NCBI RefSeq assembly: GCF_001636295.1
Contig: NZ_CP014209.1
Span: forward strand, 3,596,001 to 3,660,000
Origin: Isoptericola dokdonensis DS-3
GTDB lineage: Bacteria > Actinomycetota > Actinomycetes > Actinomycetales > Cellulomonadaceae
Direction of reading: 5' to 3'
Length of the DNA: 64,000 nucleotides
Each line of letters starts with the position of its first letter. Within the stretch, counting starts at the first letter, position 1. The position numbers were made by a program, and so were the translations under genes. The notes under the pieces are model-generated. The model was not told the origin of the DNA. It did not search any database and saw only the letters and a program-made list of their open reading frames with translations. Of the stretch, positions 44,850 through 53,217 are shown piece after piece.

Positions 44850-44862
44850 CGGCGACGCACCG

Positions 44863-45582
44863 ATGCCAGTCTTCACCAAGGACGGCCGCAACGTCCTGTT
44901 CGTCCACATCCCCAAGACCGGCGGGTCGGCGGTGGAACGCCACTTCGTCGACGCCGGCTGGGTGATGACGTACCACGACGGGCGCATGGCACGGGACAAG
45001 CCGAACTACCTGCGCACGTGCACGCCGCAGCACATGCACGGGGCGCTCCTGCGAGAGACCTTCCGGATCCAGCGGTTCGACGCCGTGTTCGCCGTCGTCC
45101 GTGACCCGGTGGCGCGCTTCCGCTCCGAGTACGTGATGCGGCACAAGCAGGAGCTGTCGACGAACGCCGCGGCGGTCGAGGCGTGGGCGGAGAAGAGCTT
45201 CTCGCGGTTCGGGACGAACCCCTTCGTCCACGACAACCACATCCGTCCGCAGGTCGAGTTCCTGGTGCCGCGCGCCCGCGTGTACCGCCTGGAGGACGGG
45301 CTGGACGCCGCGCTGGTGGACCTCAACGCGCGGTACGACCTCGGCGTGCCGACCGAGGTGGCCCGGGTGCGCACCAGCGAGAAGACCCGGGGCATCTCGA
45401 GCAGGGACGTCGAGGTGTCCGCGACGCTCGACGCCCGGATCCGCTCGTTCTACGCGGCGGACGTCGAGCGGTTCGGGTACCTGCGTCCGGGGGAGAAGGT
45501 CCCGGGCGAGTCCGCGAGCGTGGCCGCGCGGGCCGCGACGAAGGCGTCCCGCGGGCTCGCCCGCCTCGCCGAGCGACTCTGA
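44863..45582 (+). CDS. Sulfotransferase, family 2 (PF03567-like)
   Basis: A 239-residue protein in the cysQDN operon. The PAPS 5'-phosphosulfate loop is VHIPKTGGSAVERHF at about residue 14, and the 3'-phosphate-binding motif is AVVRDPVARFRSEYVMRHK at about 80. Both are standard for the carbohydrate sulfotransferase-2 type. Mammalian and bacterial relatives sulfate sugars such as hexosamines or uronic acids. Being co-transcribed with the sulfate-activation genes strongly suggests it uses their product; the acceptor is likely the glycan of this locus. A 21-bp hairpin ends the operon. Confidence 0.85.
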   Translation: MPVFTKDGRNVLFVHIPKTGGSAVERHFVDAGWVMTYHDGRMARDKPNYLRTCTPQHMHGALLRETFRIQRFDAVFAVVRDPVARFRSEYVMRHKQELSTNAAAVEAWAEKSFSRFGTNPFVHDNHIRPQVEFLVPRARVYRLEDGLDAALVDLNARYDLGVPTEVARVRTSEKTRGISSRDVEVSATLDARIRSFYAADVERFGYLRPGEKVPGESASVAARAATKASRGLARLAERL

Positions 45583-45587
45583 ACGAT

Positions 45588-45632
45588 CACGGACGGGCCG
45601 CCACCGACGCCGTCGGTGGCGGCCCGTCCGTG
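45588..45632. terminator. Perfect 21-bp hairpin after the cys-sulfotransferase operon
   Basis: Two perfectly complementary 21-nt arms (45588-45608 and 45612-45632) with a 3-nt GCC loop directly after the sulfotransferase stop. The longest hairpin in the window. Confidence 0.85.
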
Positions 45633-45689
45633 TGTCACGCGACGTCCGGGAGACCACGTCGCGACAGCGGGACCAGGGGCTTCGTGCCG

Positions 45690-45695
45690 TATCCT
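45690..45695 (+). promoter_or_regulatory. -10 element TATCCT of the sulfotransferase gene at 45758
   Basis: TATCCT lies 62 bp before ATG 45758; AAGGAG at 45741-45746 precedes the start. No clear -35 seen. Confidence 0.35.
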
Positions 45696-45757
45696 GGGCC
45701 CGCCCCGACCATCCCCGGCCGCCGAGCAGGCGGACGCGCGAAGGAGTGAAGTCCCCG

Positions 45758-46846
45758 ATGACCCAGCGCAGCGCCCAGGTACGTGGTCGGGTCGAGCTGT
45801 CCCCGGCGAGGCCCGCCGACGCGCGGGCCGCCGGCACGGTGTGGAACTCGATGGTCGTGCCGGACCGCAAGGTGGTCTTCGTCAACGTGTCGAAGAACGC
45901 GAGCACCAGCCTGAAGTGGCTGACGGCCGAGCTCAGCGGGCAGGACCCCGCGACCTTCCACTCGCTGCTGGGCTTCGCCCCGACCCGGCAGCAGACGATC
46001 CACCGCCGGGCCGCCTGGGTCGACGTGCCCAAGCTGACGGACCTCGACGAGGAGGAGCGCGCGGCGATCTCCCCGCACGACGGGTGGTTCGTCTTCGGGA
46101 TCGTCCGGGACCCGCGCCTGCGGGTGTGGTCGGCCTGGCAGTCGAAGTTCCTCGTGGGGAACCCGCGCCACGCCTGGCAGATGTTCCGGGACGCCCCTTG
46201 GCTGCCCCGCGTACCGCGCGGGGCGGACGACGTGGTCGCGGACTTCGGCCGGTTCGTCCGTGAGCTCGAGGGTGACGACGGCCCGCGGATCCTGGCCGAC
46301 TCCCACTTCAAGCCGCAGACGGCGCTCCTGCAGGAGTCCGCGGTGCCGTACACGCACCTCTACGAGACCTCGGGGCTGCCGCTGCTGCTGGACGACCTGC
46401 GCGACCATCTGGCCGCCCAGGGGCTCCACGGGGAGCACCGCCTCTCGCGCGAGAACGAGACGCCGCTGTCGGTCTCGGGCCGGGTGTTCACCCCGGAGGT
46501 GCTGGAGGTCCTGGACCGCGTCTACGCGCGCGACCTCGAGCGCTTCGGCCACCTGTGGGACTTCGACGCCGTGCTCGCGAAGGACCCGACGTGGTCCCCC
46601 GAGTCCTTCCTCGACATCTCGGGTCGGGTGGCGGCCGGGCAGCGGATCGCCGACCTCGCCCGGGGTGCGGCGGAGCTGCAGGACCGCCTCCGGCAGGTGG
46701 AGCGGGAGGACCGCCGGACGATCGACGGGCTCACCCGCCGGGTGGCGGACCTGGAGGCCGCCCTCGAACGCCGCACCCTGCGGGGCTTTCCTCGGGCCGC
46801 GGTGTCGCGCATGCGGCGGACCATCGCGCCGTCGCCCGACGCCTGA
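45758..46846 (+). CDS. Sulfotransferase-family protein with C-terminal coiled coil
   Basis: A 362-residue protein starting at ATG 45758 with AAGGAG in front. The PAPS loop is VFVNVSKNASTSLKWL at about residue 35, and the 3'-phosphate site is FGIVRDPRLRVWSAWQSKFL. Residues about 150-250 carry an acceptor-binding helical region. Residues about 300-345 form a coiled coil (AAELQDRLRQVEREDRRTI, then LTRRVADLEAALERR), suggesting dimerisation. The KNAST variant of the P-loop is found in cytosolic and membrane-associated carbohydrate sulfotransferases. It converges with the sulfotransferase gene at 46874. Confidence 0.75.
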   Translation: MTQRSAQVRGRVELSPARPADARAAGTVWNSMVVPDRKVVFVNVSKNASTSLKWLTAELSGQDPATFHSLLGFAPTRQQTIHRRAAWVDVPKLTDLDEEERAAISPHDGWFVFGIVRDPRLRVWSAWQSKFLVGNPRHAWQMFRDAPWLPRVPRGADDVVADFGRFVRELEGDDGPRILADSHFKPQTALLQESAVPYTHLYETSGLPLLLDDLRDHLAAQGLHGEHRLSRENETPLSVSGRVFTPEVLEVLDRVYARDLERFGHLWDFDAVLAKDPTWSPESFLDISGRVAAGQRIADLARGAAELQDRLRQVEREDRRTIDGLTRRVADLEAALERRTLRGFPRAAVSRMRRTIAPSPDA

Positions 46847-46867
46847 CCGGCCGGGCCGGGGCCGGTC
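46845..46867. terminator. Hairpin between convergent sulfotransferase genes
   Basis: GACCGGCC, 7-nt loop, GGCCGGTC, lying across the stop of one gene and before the stop of the other. Eight GC-rich pairs; a plausible bidirectional terminator. Confidence 0.5.
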
Positions 46868-46873
46868 GCGGTC

Positions 46874-48091
46874 TCAGTCGCGGTGCAGGCGGCGGCTGAC
46901 GCGGGCGCCGAGCTCGTGGGCGAGCTCACGCCCGCTGGCCTTCTCCACGGTCCGGGCCTTCTTCTTCTTCAGCGCGTCGAGCTCGGCGCGCACCTGCTCG
47001 AGCTCCGCACGGGCCGCCTCCAGGCGGGCCTCGTCGCGGCGGCCCTGACGCATGACCCCGAGCAGGGCCTCGGCGGCCGCGTCGATGGGGACCACGGCCG
47101 CGGTCATCGCCGGGTCGTCCTGCGACGGCACCCGGGCGGTGAGCAGCCCGAGGTCGCCGACGACCCGCACACCCGACGCCCGGATCTGCTCGACGTGACC
47201 CAGCGAGCGCTCGTGGGCCCGCTCCGCGGCCCACGTCGGCAGCACGAGCCGGGTGTCGTGCGGGCCCGGCGCGCGGCGCCGCAGCAGCGAGGTCGACGCC
47301 GTGTCGCGGAACCACTTGCAGTACTCGAGCCAGGTGAGCTGCTCCCGCAACGTGAGGTTGAGGACGCGGTGGAACTCGGCCTCCTCGACGGACATCCCGC
47401 GGTTCGACGCCTTGCCGTCGAGCCGCGCGGTGCCGAGCAGGCCCGGCGCGAGACCCAGCATCGACTCGAAGGCGTCGAACAGCACGGTCGGCGTGGACTT
47501 GTCCACGACGACCACGGTGACGTTCTCCGGCCCGAACGCCTCCGCCCACCGGGTGACGACCCGGCCCTGGTCGTGCCGGTCGGTGAAGGGGCGCAGGTCC
47601 TCGGGCGGTGAGTCGGCCAGCATGCCGGCGAGCCACGTCTCGAAGGGCCACAGGTCGCCCTCCTTGGTGGTCTGCTGCCACACGGAGGGGAGCAGGGAGC
47701 CGTAGCTGCGCAGCGTGACGACCACGTGGGCCCGCTCGCCGAGCTCCTCGTGCCAGCGGGCGGCCGTGGCGTCGTCGGCGTTCGCCCCGAACTCGTGGCA
47801 CACCCAGATGCGGTTGTCCGTGTCCCGGTCGATCTCGCGGCGGAGCTTGGCCCAGGCCCCGGCGACGGGCTGGGTGCCCCAGCCCCACGAGTGGCCCATG
47901 AAGTCGTTGACGGCGCTGCGGTGGTTGACGTTGCGGCCCGGGTAGCGGACCCCCTGCGCGAGGAGCTCGGGGCGCAGGGCCGAGGCGGCGTTCTGGAGGC
48001 TGGTGGTGCCCGTCTTCATGAGCCCGATGTGGAAGAGCAGCGCCCGCTCGGGCAGCTCGAGCGTGCCGGGCCGGTCAACGCTGGTCGACAT
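46874..48091 (-). CDS. Sulfotransferase-family protein with C-terminal coiled coil
   Basis: A 405-residue protein starting at ATG 48091 with GGAGGAGA before it. The PAPS loop is FHIGLMKTGTTSLQNAA at about residue 21, and the 3'-phosphate site VVVTLRSYGSLLPSVWQQ at about 125. Its layout (KTGTT, RSYG, then GPENVTVVVVDKS) is the same as in the protein at 22691, so the two are paralogues. Residues about 345-385 form a Lys/Glu-rich coiled coil (RDEARLEAARAELEQVRAEL). The PAPS motifs are intact, in contrast to the 23650 paralogue. The acceptor is unknown. Confidence 0.78.
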   Translation of the reverse strand: MSTSVDRPGTLELPERALLFHIGLMKTGTTSLQNAASALRPELLAQGVRYPGRNVNHRSAVNDFMGHSWGWGTQPVAGAWAKLRREIDRDTDNRIWVCHEFGANADDATAARWHEELGERAHVVVTLRSYGSLLPSVWQQTTKEGDLWPFETWLAGMLADSPPEDLRPFTDRHDQGRVVTRWAEAFGPENVTVVVVDKSTPTVLFDAFESMLGLAPGLLGTARLDGKASNRGMSVEEAEFHRVLNLTLREQLTWLEYCKWFRDTASTSLLRRRAPGPHDTRLVLPTWAAERAHERSLGHVEQIRASGVRVVGDLGLLTARVPSQDDPAMTAAVVPIDAAAEALLGVMRQGRRDEARLEAARAELEQVRAELDALKKKKARTVEKASGRELAHELGARVSRRLHRD

Positions 48092-48239
48092 CCGTCTCCT
48101 CCGCGTGGCACGTGCTGGACGCCGGCGCCCGGGCGCGGGTCGGCCGGACGCGTCGTGCCGAGTCGTGTTTCCTCGTGGTCGGCGCCGTGGGGCGCCCGGC
48201 TCCGACTGTAGTTGACCGGCCCGACGACCGCGTCCATCG

Positions 48240-48257
48240 GACGGACAGGTGTCCGTC
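48240..48257. promoter_or_regulatory. Palindromic operator-like site between divergent genes
   Basis: GACGGACA, GG, TGTCCGTC in the 255-bp region between the minus sulfotransferase and the plus TagF-like gene, about 35 bp before the TATGAT box. A possible repressor or activator site. Confidence 0.3.
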
Positions 48258-48291
48258 GGTCGGGACGGGTCCGCCGGTGGGCCGGCGCTCC

Positions 48292-48297
48292 TATGAT
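48292..48297 (+). promoter_or_regulatory. -10 element TATGAT of the TagF-like/LicD group
   Basis: TATGAT is the best -10 match in this part of the window and lies 49 bp before ATG 48347. No -35 hexamer seen in the GC-rich sequence upstream. Confidence 0.5.
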
Positions 48298-48346
48298 GTG
48301 ACGACCTCACCCGACGTCGTCGGGACCGGCAGCGAAGGGTGGACGC

Positions 48347-49603
48347 ATGACCGACCCGACACGTGGCGCAGGGCTGCGACGCACGGTCCGCTCGTCGGGC
48401 GGCCGGCTGATCCGTCGCCTCGGCCTGCTGCCCGGCGGCGTGCCGGACGGTCTCGGGGAGGACGACGCGCTGCAGGGCACCACCCTGGACGCCCGCGCCG
48501 TGGTGTACTTCGGCGACCCGCCGCAGAGCATGTACCAGATCCGGCAGTGGTACGACGCCCTGGAGGCGCTCGACGGCCGGATGCCGCTCGTCGTGATCGC
48601 GGGGGACTCCCGCACGGCTCGGCTGCTGCGCGCCGAGACGTCGCTGCGGGTGGTGGTCGTGGCGCGGCACGCGACGCTCGACGAGATCCTCGCCGGCAGC
48701 GACGTCCGGCTCGCGCTCTACGTGAACCACAGCCAGCAGAACTTCACCATGCTGAGCTTCGCGCAGGTCGTGCACGTCTCCCTGCTGCACGGCGACTCCG
48801 ACAAGACCGTCTCGGTGTCGAACCAGCACAAGGCCTACGACCTGGTGTTCGTGGCGGGCCGGGCCGCCGTCGACCGGTTCGCCCGGAACCTGCCGTACTT
48901 CGACGCCACCGGGCGGTGCGTGCCCGTGGGGCGCCCCCAGCTCGACGCGCTGTCGTTGACGACGGCGCCGCACCGCGACGGGCGGGCGACCGTCCTGTAC
49001 GCCCCGACGTGGGAGGGCGCGAACCCGTCGGTGGCGTACGGATCGCTCGACGTGCTCGGGCCCGACCTGGCGCGTGCCGTCGTCGGCGACCCGCGGCTGC
49101 GCCTGCTGTACCGGCCCCATCCCCTCAGCGGGGTGCGTTCCGTCGCCTCCGCGGACGCCGACGCCGAGGTGCGCGCGGTCGTCGCGCGGGCCGCGGCCGA
49201 GGACCCGGGCGCGGGTCACGGGGTGCGGACGGACGGGGAGCTGGTCGAGACGTTCGGCGAGGCCGACCTGCTGGTGTGCGACATCTCCGCGGCGTCCACG
49301 GAGTGGCTGCCGACGCTGCGTCCGCTGGTCGTCACCGACGTGTCGGCCCCGTGGGCCCGGGTCGCCGCGACGCCGCTGCTCGACCTGGTGCCCCGGCTGC
49401 GGGTCGTGGACCTGCCGGGAGTGGCCGACCTGCTCGCCCGCGAGGCCACCGAGGACCCGCGCCGCGAGGAGCGGGGCAGGCTGGTCGAGTACTACCTGGG
49501 CGACGTCACCCCCGGTGCGTCGACCGCCCGGTTCGTGCAGGCGTGCCTCGACGCGGCCGCCGCCCACGACGAGGAGCTGGCGCGGCTCGACGGCCTGTCC
49601 TGA
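48347..49603 (+). CDS. TagF-like CDP-glycerol glycerophosphotransferase-family protein
   Basis: A 418-residue close paralogue of the protein at 35615: RLIRRLGLLPGGVPDGLGED at the N-terminus, VHVSLLHGDSDKTVSVSNQ, RCVPVGRPQLDAL, TVLYAPTWEGANP, LYRPHPLSGVRS and DLLVCDISAASTEWL. The catalytic-type histidines in HGDSDK and RPHPL are present. It probably transfers a polyol-phosphate or related unit, with an acceptor differing from that of the 35615 enzyme. It is the first gene of a plus-strand run with the GT2-TagF fusion and the LicD gene. Confidence 0.78.
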   Translation: MTDPTRGAGLRRTVRSSGGRLIRRLGLLPGGVPDGLGEDDALQGTTLDARAVVYFGDPPQSMYQIRQWYDALEALDGRMPLVVIAGDSRTARLLRAETSLRVVVVARHATLDEILAGSDVRLALYVNHSQQNFTMLSFAQVVHVSLLHGDSDKTVSVSNQHKAYDLVFVAGRAAVDRFARNLPYFDATGRCVPVGRPQLDALSLTTAPHRDGRATVLYAPTWEGANPSVAYGSLDVLGPDLARAVVGDPRLRLLYRPHPLSGVRSVASADADAEVRAVVARAAAEDPGAGHGVRTDGELVETFGEADLLVCDISAASTEWLPTLRPLVVTDVSAPWARVAATPLLDLVPRLRVVDLPGVADLLAREATEDPRREERGRLVEYYLGDVTPGASTARFVQACLDAAAAHDEELARLDGLS

Positions 49604-49654
49604 GCCCGCCTCCCCGCAGGGCGCACGTGTTCGTGGGTCGCGGCGGCGCTCCGG

Positions 49655-49660
49655 TAGCCT
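49655..49660 (+). promoter_or_regulatory. -10 element TAGCCT before the GT2-TagF gene
   Basis: TAGCCT lies 82 bp before GTG 49743 in the 139-bp spacer. A GTG eight bases after it is out of frame with the gene, so this transcript would carry a leader. Confidence 0.35.
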
Positions 49661-49742
49661 GAGCGCCGGTGCGCGGGCACGCGGCGAGGAGCCGCGAGGA
49701 CCGGCACGCCGCCACCCGCCGAGGACATCGAGGACGCGCACG

Positions 49743-52700
49743 GTGCAAGAGATCATCAACAAGGCCGCCCGACGTGCCGGACGGATCCTGCCGACCAGGA
49801 TCCGGGAGGCCGTCAAGGAGCACCGTGCCGCGGGCCGGTCGGTGCTCGTGTCGGTCGTGGTGCCGGTGTACAACGTCGAGGAGTACCTCGCGGAGTGCCT
49901 GGAGTCGATCCTCGCCCAGTCGCACCGCCGTCTGGACGTCGTCGTGGTCGACGACGGCTCCCCGGACCGCTCGATCGACGTGGCGCGGCGCTTCGCCGAC
50001 CGCGACCGGCGCGTCCGCATCGTCCGGCAGGCGAACGCGGGCCTCGGCGCGGCGCGGAACACGGGTGCCCGGCACGCCCGCGGCCAGATGATCTGCTTCG
50101 TCGACTCGGACGACACGATCCCCCCGACGTCGATCGAGACGATGCTGCGCTCGCTCGTGATCAGCGGCTCGGACTTCGCGGTCGGCTCGCTGGTGCGTGA
50201 CACGTCGGACGGCCGCTTCATGCCGCCCTGGGCGCGCAAGCTGCACGCGACGACCCGCCGTGGCCTGCGCTTCGCCGACGACCCCGAGGTGCTGAAGAAC
50301 GTCTTCGCGTGGACGAAGCTGTACCGCACGGAGTTCTTCCGCCGGGTGGTGCGCGAGTTCCCGCACGGCCTGTACGAGGACCAGGTCCCGGCCGCCCGCG
50401 CCTACCTGCACGGGACGTTCGACCTCCTGCCCGACGTCGTGTGCCACTGGCGCATCCGCGACGACGGCACGTCGATCACGCAGCAGAAGTCGACGATGAA
50501 GGACCTCGTCGGCCGCTGGACGATGCTCGACGAGCTCGCCGAGGAGATGAAGGACGCGCCCGCCGACCTGCTGCGCGCCTGGCAGGTCAAGACGGTCGGC
50601 TTCGACATGCGCCTCTACTACGAGCAGGTGCCCCGCACCCCGGCCGAGTACTGGGAGTTCCTGCGCGACCGGGTGCGGCACTTCCTGGACGAGGTCGGGT
50701 ACGACGTCCTGGCCGGCGTCCCGGTGTCCGACCGGCTCCTGGCGGCCGCGACCTACCACGGGCACCGCGAGGACCTGGCCACGCTCGTGGAGCGGCGCGA
50801 GTCGCGCACCTGGAAGGTCCCCGGGCACGTGGTCGACGGCCGCGGCGTCGTGCACGACCGGTACTTCGAGGGGCTGTCCCTGCGCCCGGACGAGGTCCTC
50901 ACGTCGCTGGAGGTGGACGCCGAGGTCCGGATGCGCACCGACCTGGTGCGCATCGAGGACCGCACGCTCGTGCTGAAGGGCAGCGCACACCTCGCGAACA
51001 TCACCACGACGGCGGACTCCGACGTCCGGGTCCGCCTGTTCGCGGTGGACGACGCCGGCTCCCGCGTGGAGGCCGCCGTCGAGCAGCACGACGACCCCGC
51101 GATCGACGCGTTCGCGAAGGACCCGTGGAACGAGCACGCGCAGGCGGGCTTCACCGCGACCCTCGACCTGGGCCTGCTGTCGCGCCGCAGCTGCACCTTC
51201 GAGGTCGAGGTGACGGTCGACGGGTGGACGCGCAGCGGGCGGGTCACGAAGCCCGACCACCGGGGGCGTGGGCGGCTGCCCGTCTTCGACGCGCTCGGCG
51301 ACGACGGTCGGTGGTGCCTGGAGCGGCAGAGCGACTCCGGTCTCGTGCTGCGCCGCCTGACCGCGAACCGCGTGCCCGTGCACGCGGCGGAGCTCGACGG
51401 CACGCGCGTCCGGCTCACCCTCGACGGGCTCCCCGCCCAGGCGGTGGTGCTCGCGACCTCCGACGGCGTGGCGGTCGAGGCGACGCTCACCCCGCAGGAC
51501 GACGGCACCCTCGCCGAGCTCGACCTCGGCCCGTGGCTGGGCGAGGAGCGGTCCTGGGTGTTCGCGATGCGCAGGGCGCGGTCCACGCAGACGGTCCGGC
51601 TGTCGTGGGCGCAGTCGTCGGCGACGTTGGTCGCGCCGCGTGGTGTCCTCGGTGCGATGTCGTCGTCCCAGTACGGCAACGTGACGCTCGAGACCGGGCC
51701 CGTGGTGTCCCAGGTCGACGACGTGCGCCTCACGGCGGACGGGCTGGAGGTGTCCGGGTGGTGCACGACCGGCCCGGTCGCCCGCCCGGTCACGGCCGTG
51801 CTGGTGGGCGGTGGCACCGAGACGGCACCGGTGCCGGTGGAGCCTGCCGCGGACGGGACGTTCCGGGTGGTGGTGCCGCTGACGGACCGGCACGGCATCA
51901 CGATGCCGTCGGGTCCGCAGCTGTCCCTGAGCCTGGTCGCGGCGGAGGTGACCAGCCCGGCCCGCATCGCGACGGCGCTGTGGTCGCAGCTCCCGGTGGA
52001 GCGTGACGGCGCGGACCTGCGCGTCGAGGTCAACGCCTCGCCGAAGGCGGCCCTGGCGGTCGCGCTGCGGCCCCCGTTCGAGGACGACGCCCGGGGCCGC
52101 CGCCACCAGGAGCTCCTCATCGAGGCCTACCGGGCCTCCACGGAGCCGCTGCGTGACGCCGCCCTGTTCGAGGCGTTCAACGGCAGGACCGTCGGGGACT
52201 CGCCGCTCGCGCTGAGCCGGGAGCTGCACCGCACACGTCCCGACGTCGCGCAGTACTGGTCGGTCGCGGACCTGCGCACGCCCGTCCCGGAGTGGGCGAC
52301 CCCGGTGCTGCGGTACTCCGGGCCGTGGTTCGAGGCGCTGGCCGTCGCGCGGCTCCTGGTCAACAACAACAACTGGCCCTGGTACTTCGCGAAGCGCCCG
52401 GGGCAGTTCTACGTCCAGACGTGGCACGGCACCCCGCTCAAGCGGATCGGCAACCACGTGCCGGGCGCCAGCCTGTCCATCACGTACCGCCGACTCATGG
52501 AGCGCGAGGCGGCCTGGTGGGACCTGCTGCTCGCGCAGAACGACTACTCGGCGAAGATCTTCCCCGAGGCGTTCGGATTCGACGGCAAAGTCCTCGTCGC
52601 CGGCTACCCCCGCAACGACAGCCTCGTCGGCGCCGCCGCGGAGGGCACCCGGGACCGCGTCCGTGCGGCGCTCGGTCTGTCCCCGGACGCCCACGTCGTG

Positions 52701-53216
52701 CTGTACGCGCCGACGTGGCGCGACAACCTGCGGACGGCGACGTCGGGGTACGGGAGGGTCTCGTACCTGGACGCGGAGCAGCTCCCCGCGGGCACGGTCG
52801 TCCTCTACCGCGGCCACTCGAACACGGCCGGGTCGACGACGACCCTGCCGGGCTCGGTGATCGACGTGACGCGCCACCCGGACGTCAACGAGCTGATGCT
52901 CGCCTCGGACGCCCTGGTCACCGACTACTCGTCGATCATGTTCGACTACGCGGTGCTGCGTCGCCCGATCTACTTCCTCGTGCCGGACCTCGAGGCGTAC
53001 GCGGGGACGACCCGCGGGTTCTACCGTGACCTGGCCGACCTGGCGCCCGGCCCCCTGTGCGACAGCACGGAGTCGCTGGTGGAGGCGCTGCGCGCCGACT
53101 ACTGGGCCGCGCACGGTGGCGCCTACGACGCCTTCGTCGCGGAGTTCGCCCCCCACGACGACGGCGCGGCGGCGTCGCGCGTCGTCGCGCGCATCCTCTC
53201 GACGACGGAGTCCTGA
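49743..53216 (+). CDS. Bifunctional GT2 glycosyltransferase - TagF-type CDP-polyol phosphotransferase
   Basis: A 1,157-residue protein. Residues about 35-330 are a GT2 domain (VSVVVPVYNVEEYLAECLES, VVVDDGSPDRSIDV, CFVDSDDTIPP). Residues about 390-760 are beta-rich, with repeated immunoglobulin-like strands and no known motif. Residues about 770-1157 are a TagF-type domain (VQTWHGTPLKRIGNHVPG, HVVLYAPTWRDNLRTA, VVLYRGHSNTA and ALVTDYSSIMFDYAVL). The combination is known from enzymes that build poly(glycosyl polyol-phosphate) teichoic acids, one domain adding the sugar and the other the phosphopolyol. GTG 49743 is chosen as start with GAGGA upstream. Confidence 0.87.
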   Translation: MQEIINKAARRAGRILPTRIREAVKEHRAAGRSVLVSVVVPVYNVEEYLAECLESILAQSHRRLDVVVVDDGSPDRSIDVARRFADRDRRVRIVRQANAGLGAARNTGARHARGQMICFVDSDDTIPPTSIETMLRSLVISGSDFAVGSLVRDTSDGRFMPPWARKLHATTRRGLRFADDPEVLKNVFAWTKLYRTEFFRRVVREFPHGLYEDQVPAARAYLHGTFDLLPDVVCHWRIRDDGTSITQQKSTMKDLVGRWTMLDELAEEMKDAPADLLRAWQVKTVGFDMRLYYEQVPRTPAEYWEFLRDRVRHFLDEVGYDVLAGVPVSDRLLAAATYHGHREDLATLVERRESRTWKVPGHVVDGRGVVHDRYFEGLSLRPDEVLTSLEVDAEVRMRTDLVRIEDRTLVLKGSAHLANITTTADSDVRVRLFAVDDAGSRVEAAVEQHDDPAIDAFAKDPWNEHAQAGFTATLDLGLLSRRSCTFEVEVTVDGWTRSGRVTKPDHRGRGRLPVFDALGDDGRWCLERQSDSGLVLRRLTANRVPVHAAELDGTRVRLTLDGLPAQAVVLATSDGVAVEATLTPQDDGTLAELDLGPWLGEERSWVFAMRRARSTQTVRLSWAQSSATLVAPRGVLGAMSSSQYGNVTLETGPVVSQVDDVRLTADGLEVSGWCTTGPVARPVTAVLVGGGTETAPVPVEPAADGTFRVVVPLTDRHGITMPSGPQLSLSLVAAEVTSPARIATALWSQLPVERDGADLRVEVNASPKAALAVALRPPFEDDARGRRHQELLIEAYRASTEPLRDAALFEAFNGRTVGDSPLALSRELHRTRPDVAQYWSVADLRTPVPEWATPVLRYSGPWFEALAVARLLVNNNNWPWYFAKRPGQFYVQTWHGTPLKRIGNHVPGASLSITYRRLMEREAAWWDLLLAQNDYSAKIFPEAFGFDGKVLVAGYPRNDSLVGAAAEGTRDRVRAALGLSPDAHVVLYAPTWRDNLRTATSGYGRVSYLDAEQLPAGTVVLYRGHSNTAGSTTTLPGSVIDVTRHPDVNELMLASDALVTDYSSIMFDYAVLRRPIYFLVPDLEAYAGTTRGFYRDLADLAPGPLCDSTESLVEALRADYWAAHGGAYDAFVAEFAPHDDGAAASRVVARILSTTES

Positions 53217-53217
53217 C

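Noticed and set aside
49669..50091. A GTG 8 bp after a TAGCCT box as a leaderless gene
   Set aside because: It is out of frame with the GT2-TagF gene and yields only a Ser/Arg/Pro-rich shadow peptide.
46874..50329. A long minus-strand frame reaching into the TagF/GT2 region
   Set aside because: Only 46874-48091 is real, set by a ribosome site and the sulfotransferase N-terminus; the rest is antisense to convincing plus-strand genes.
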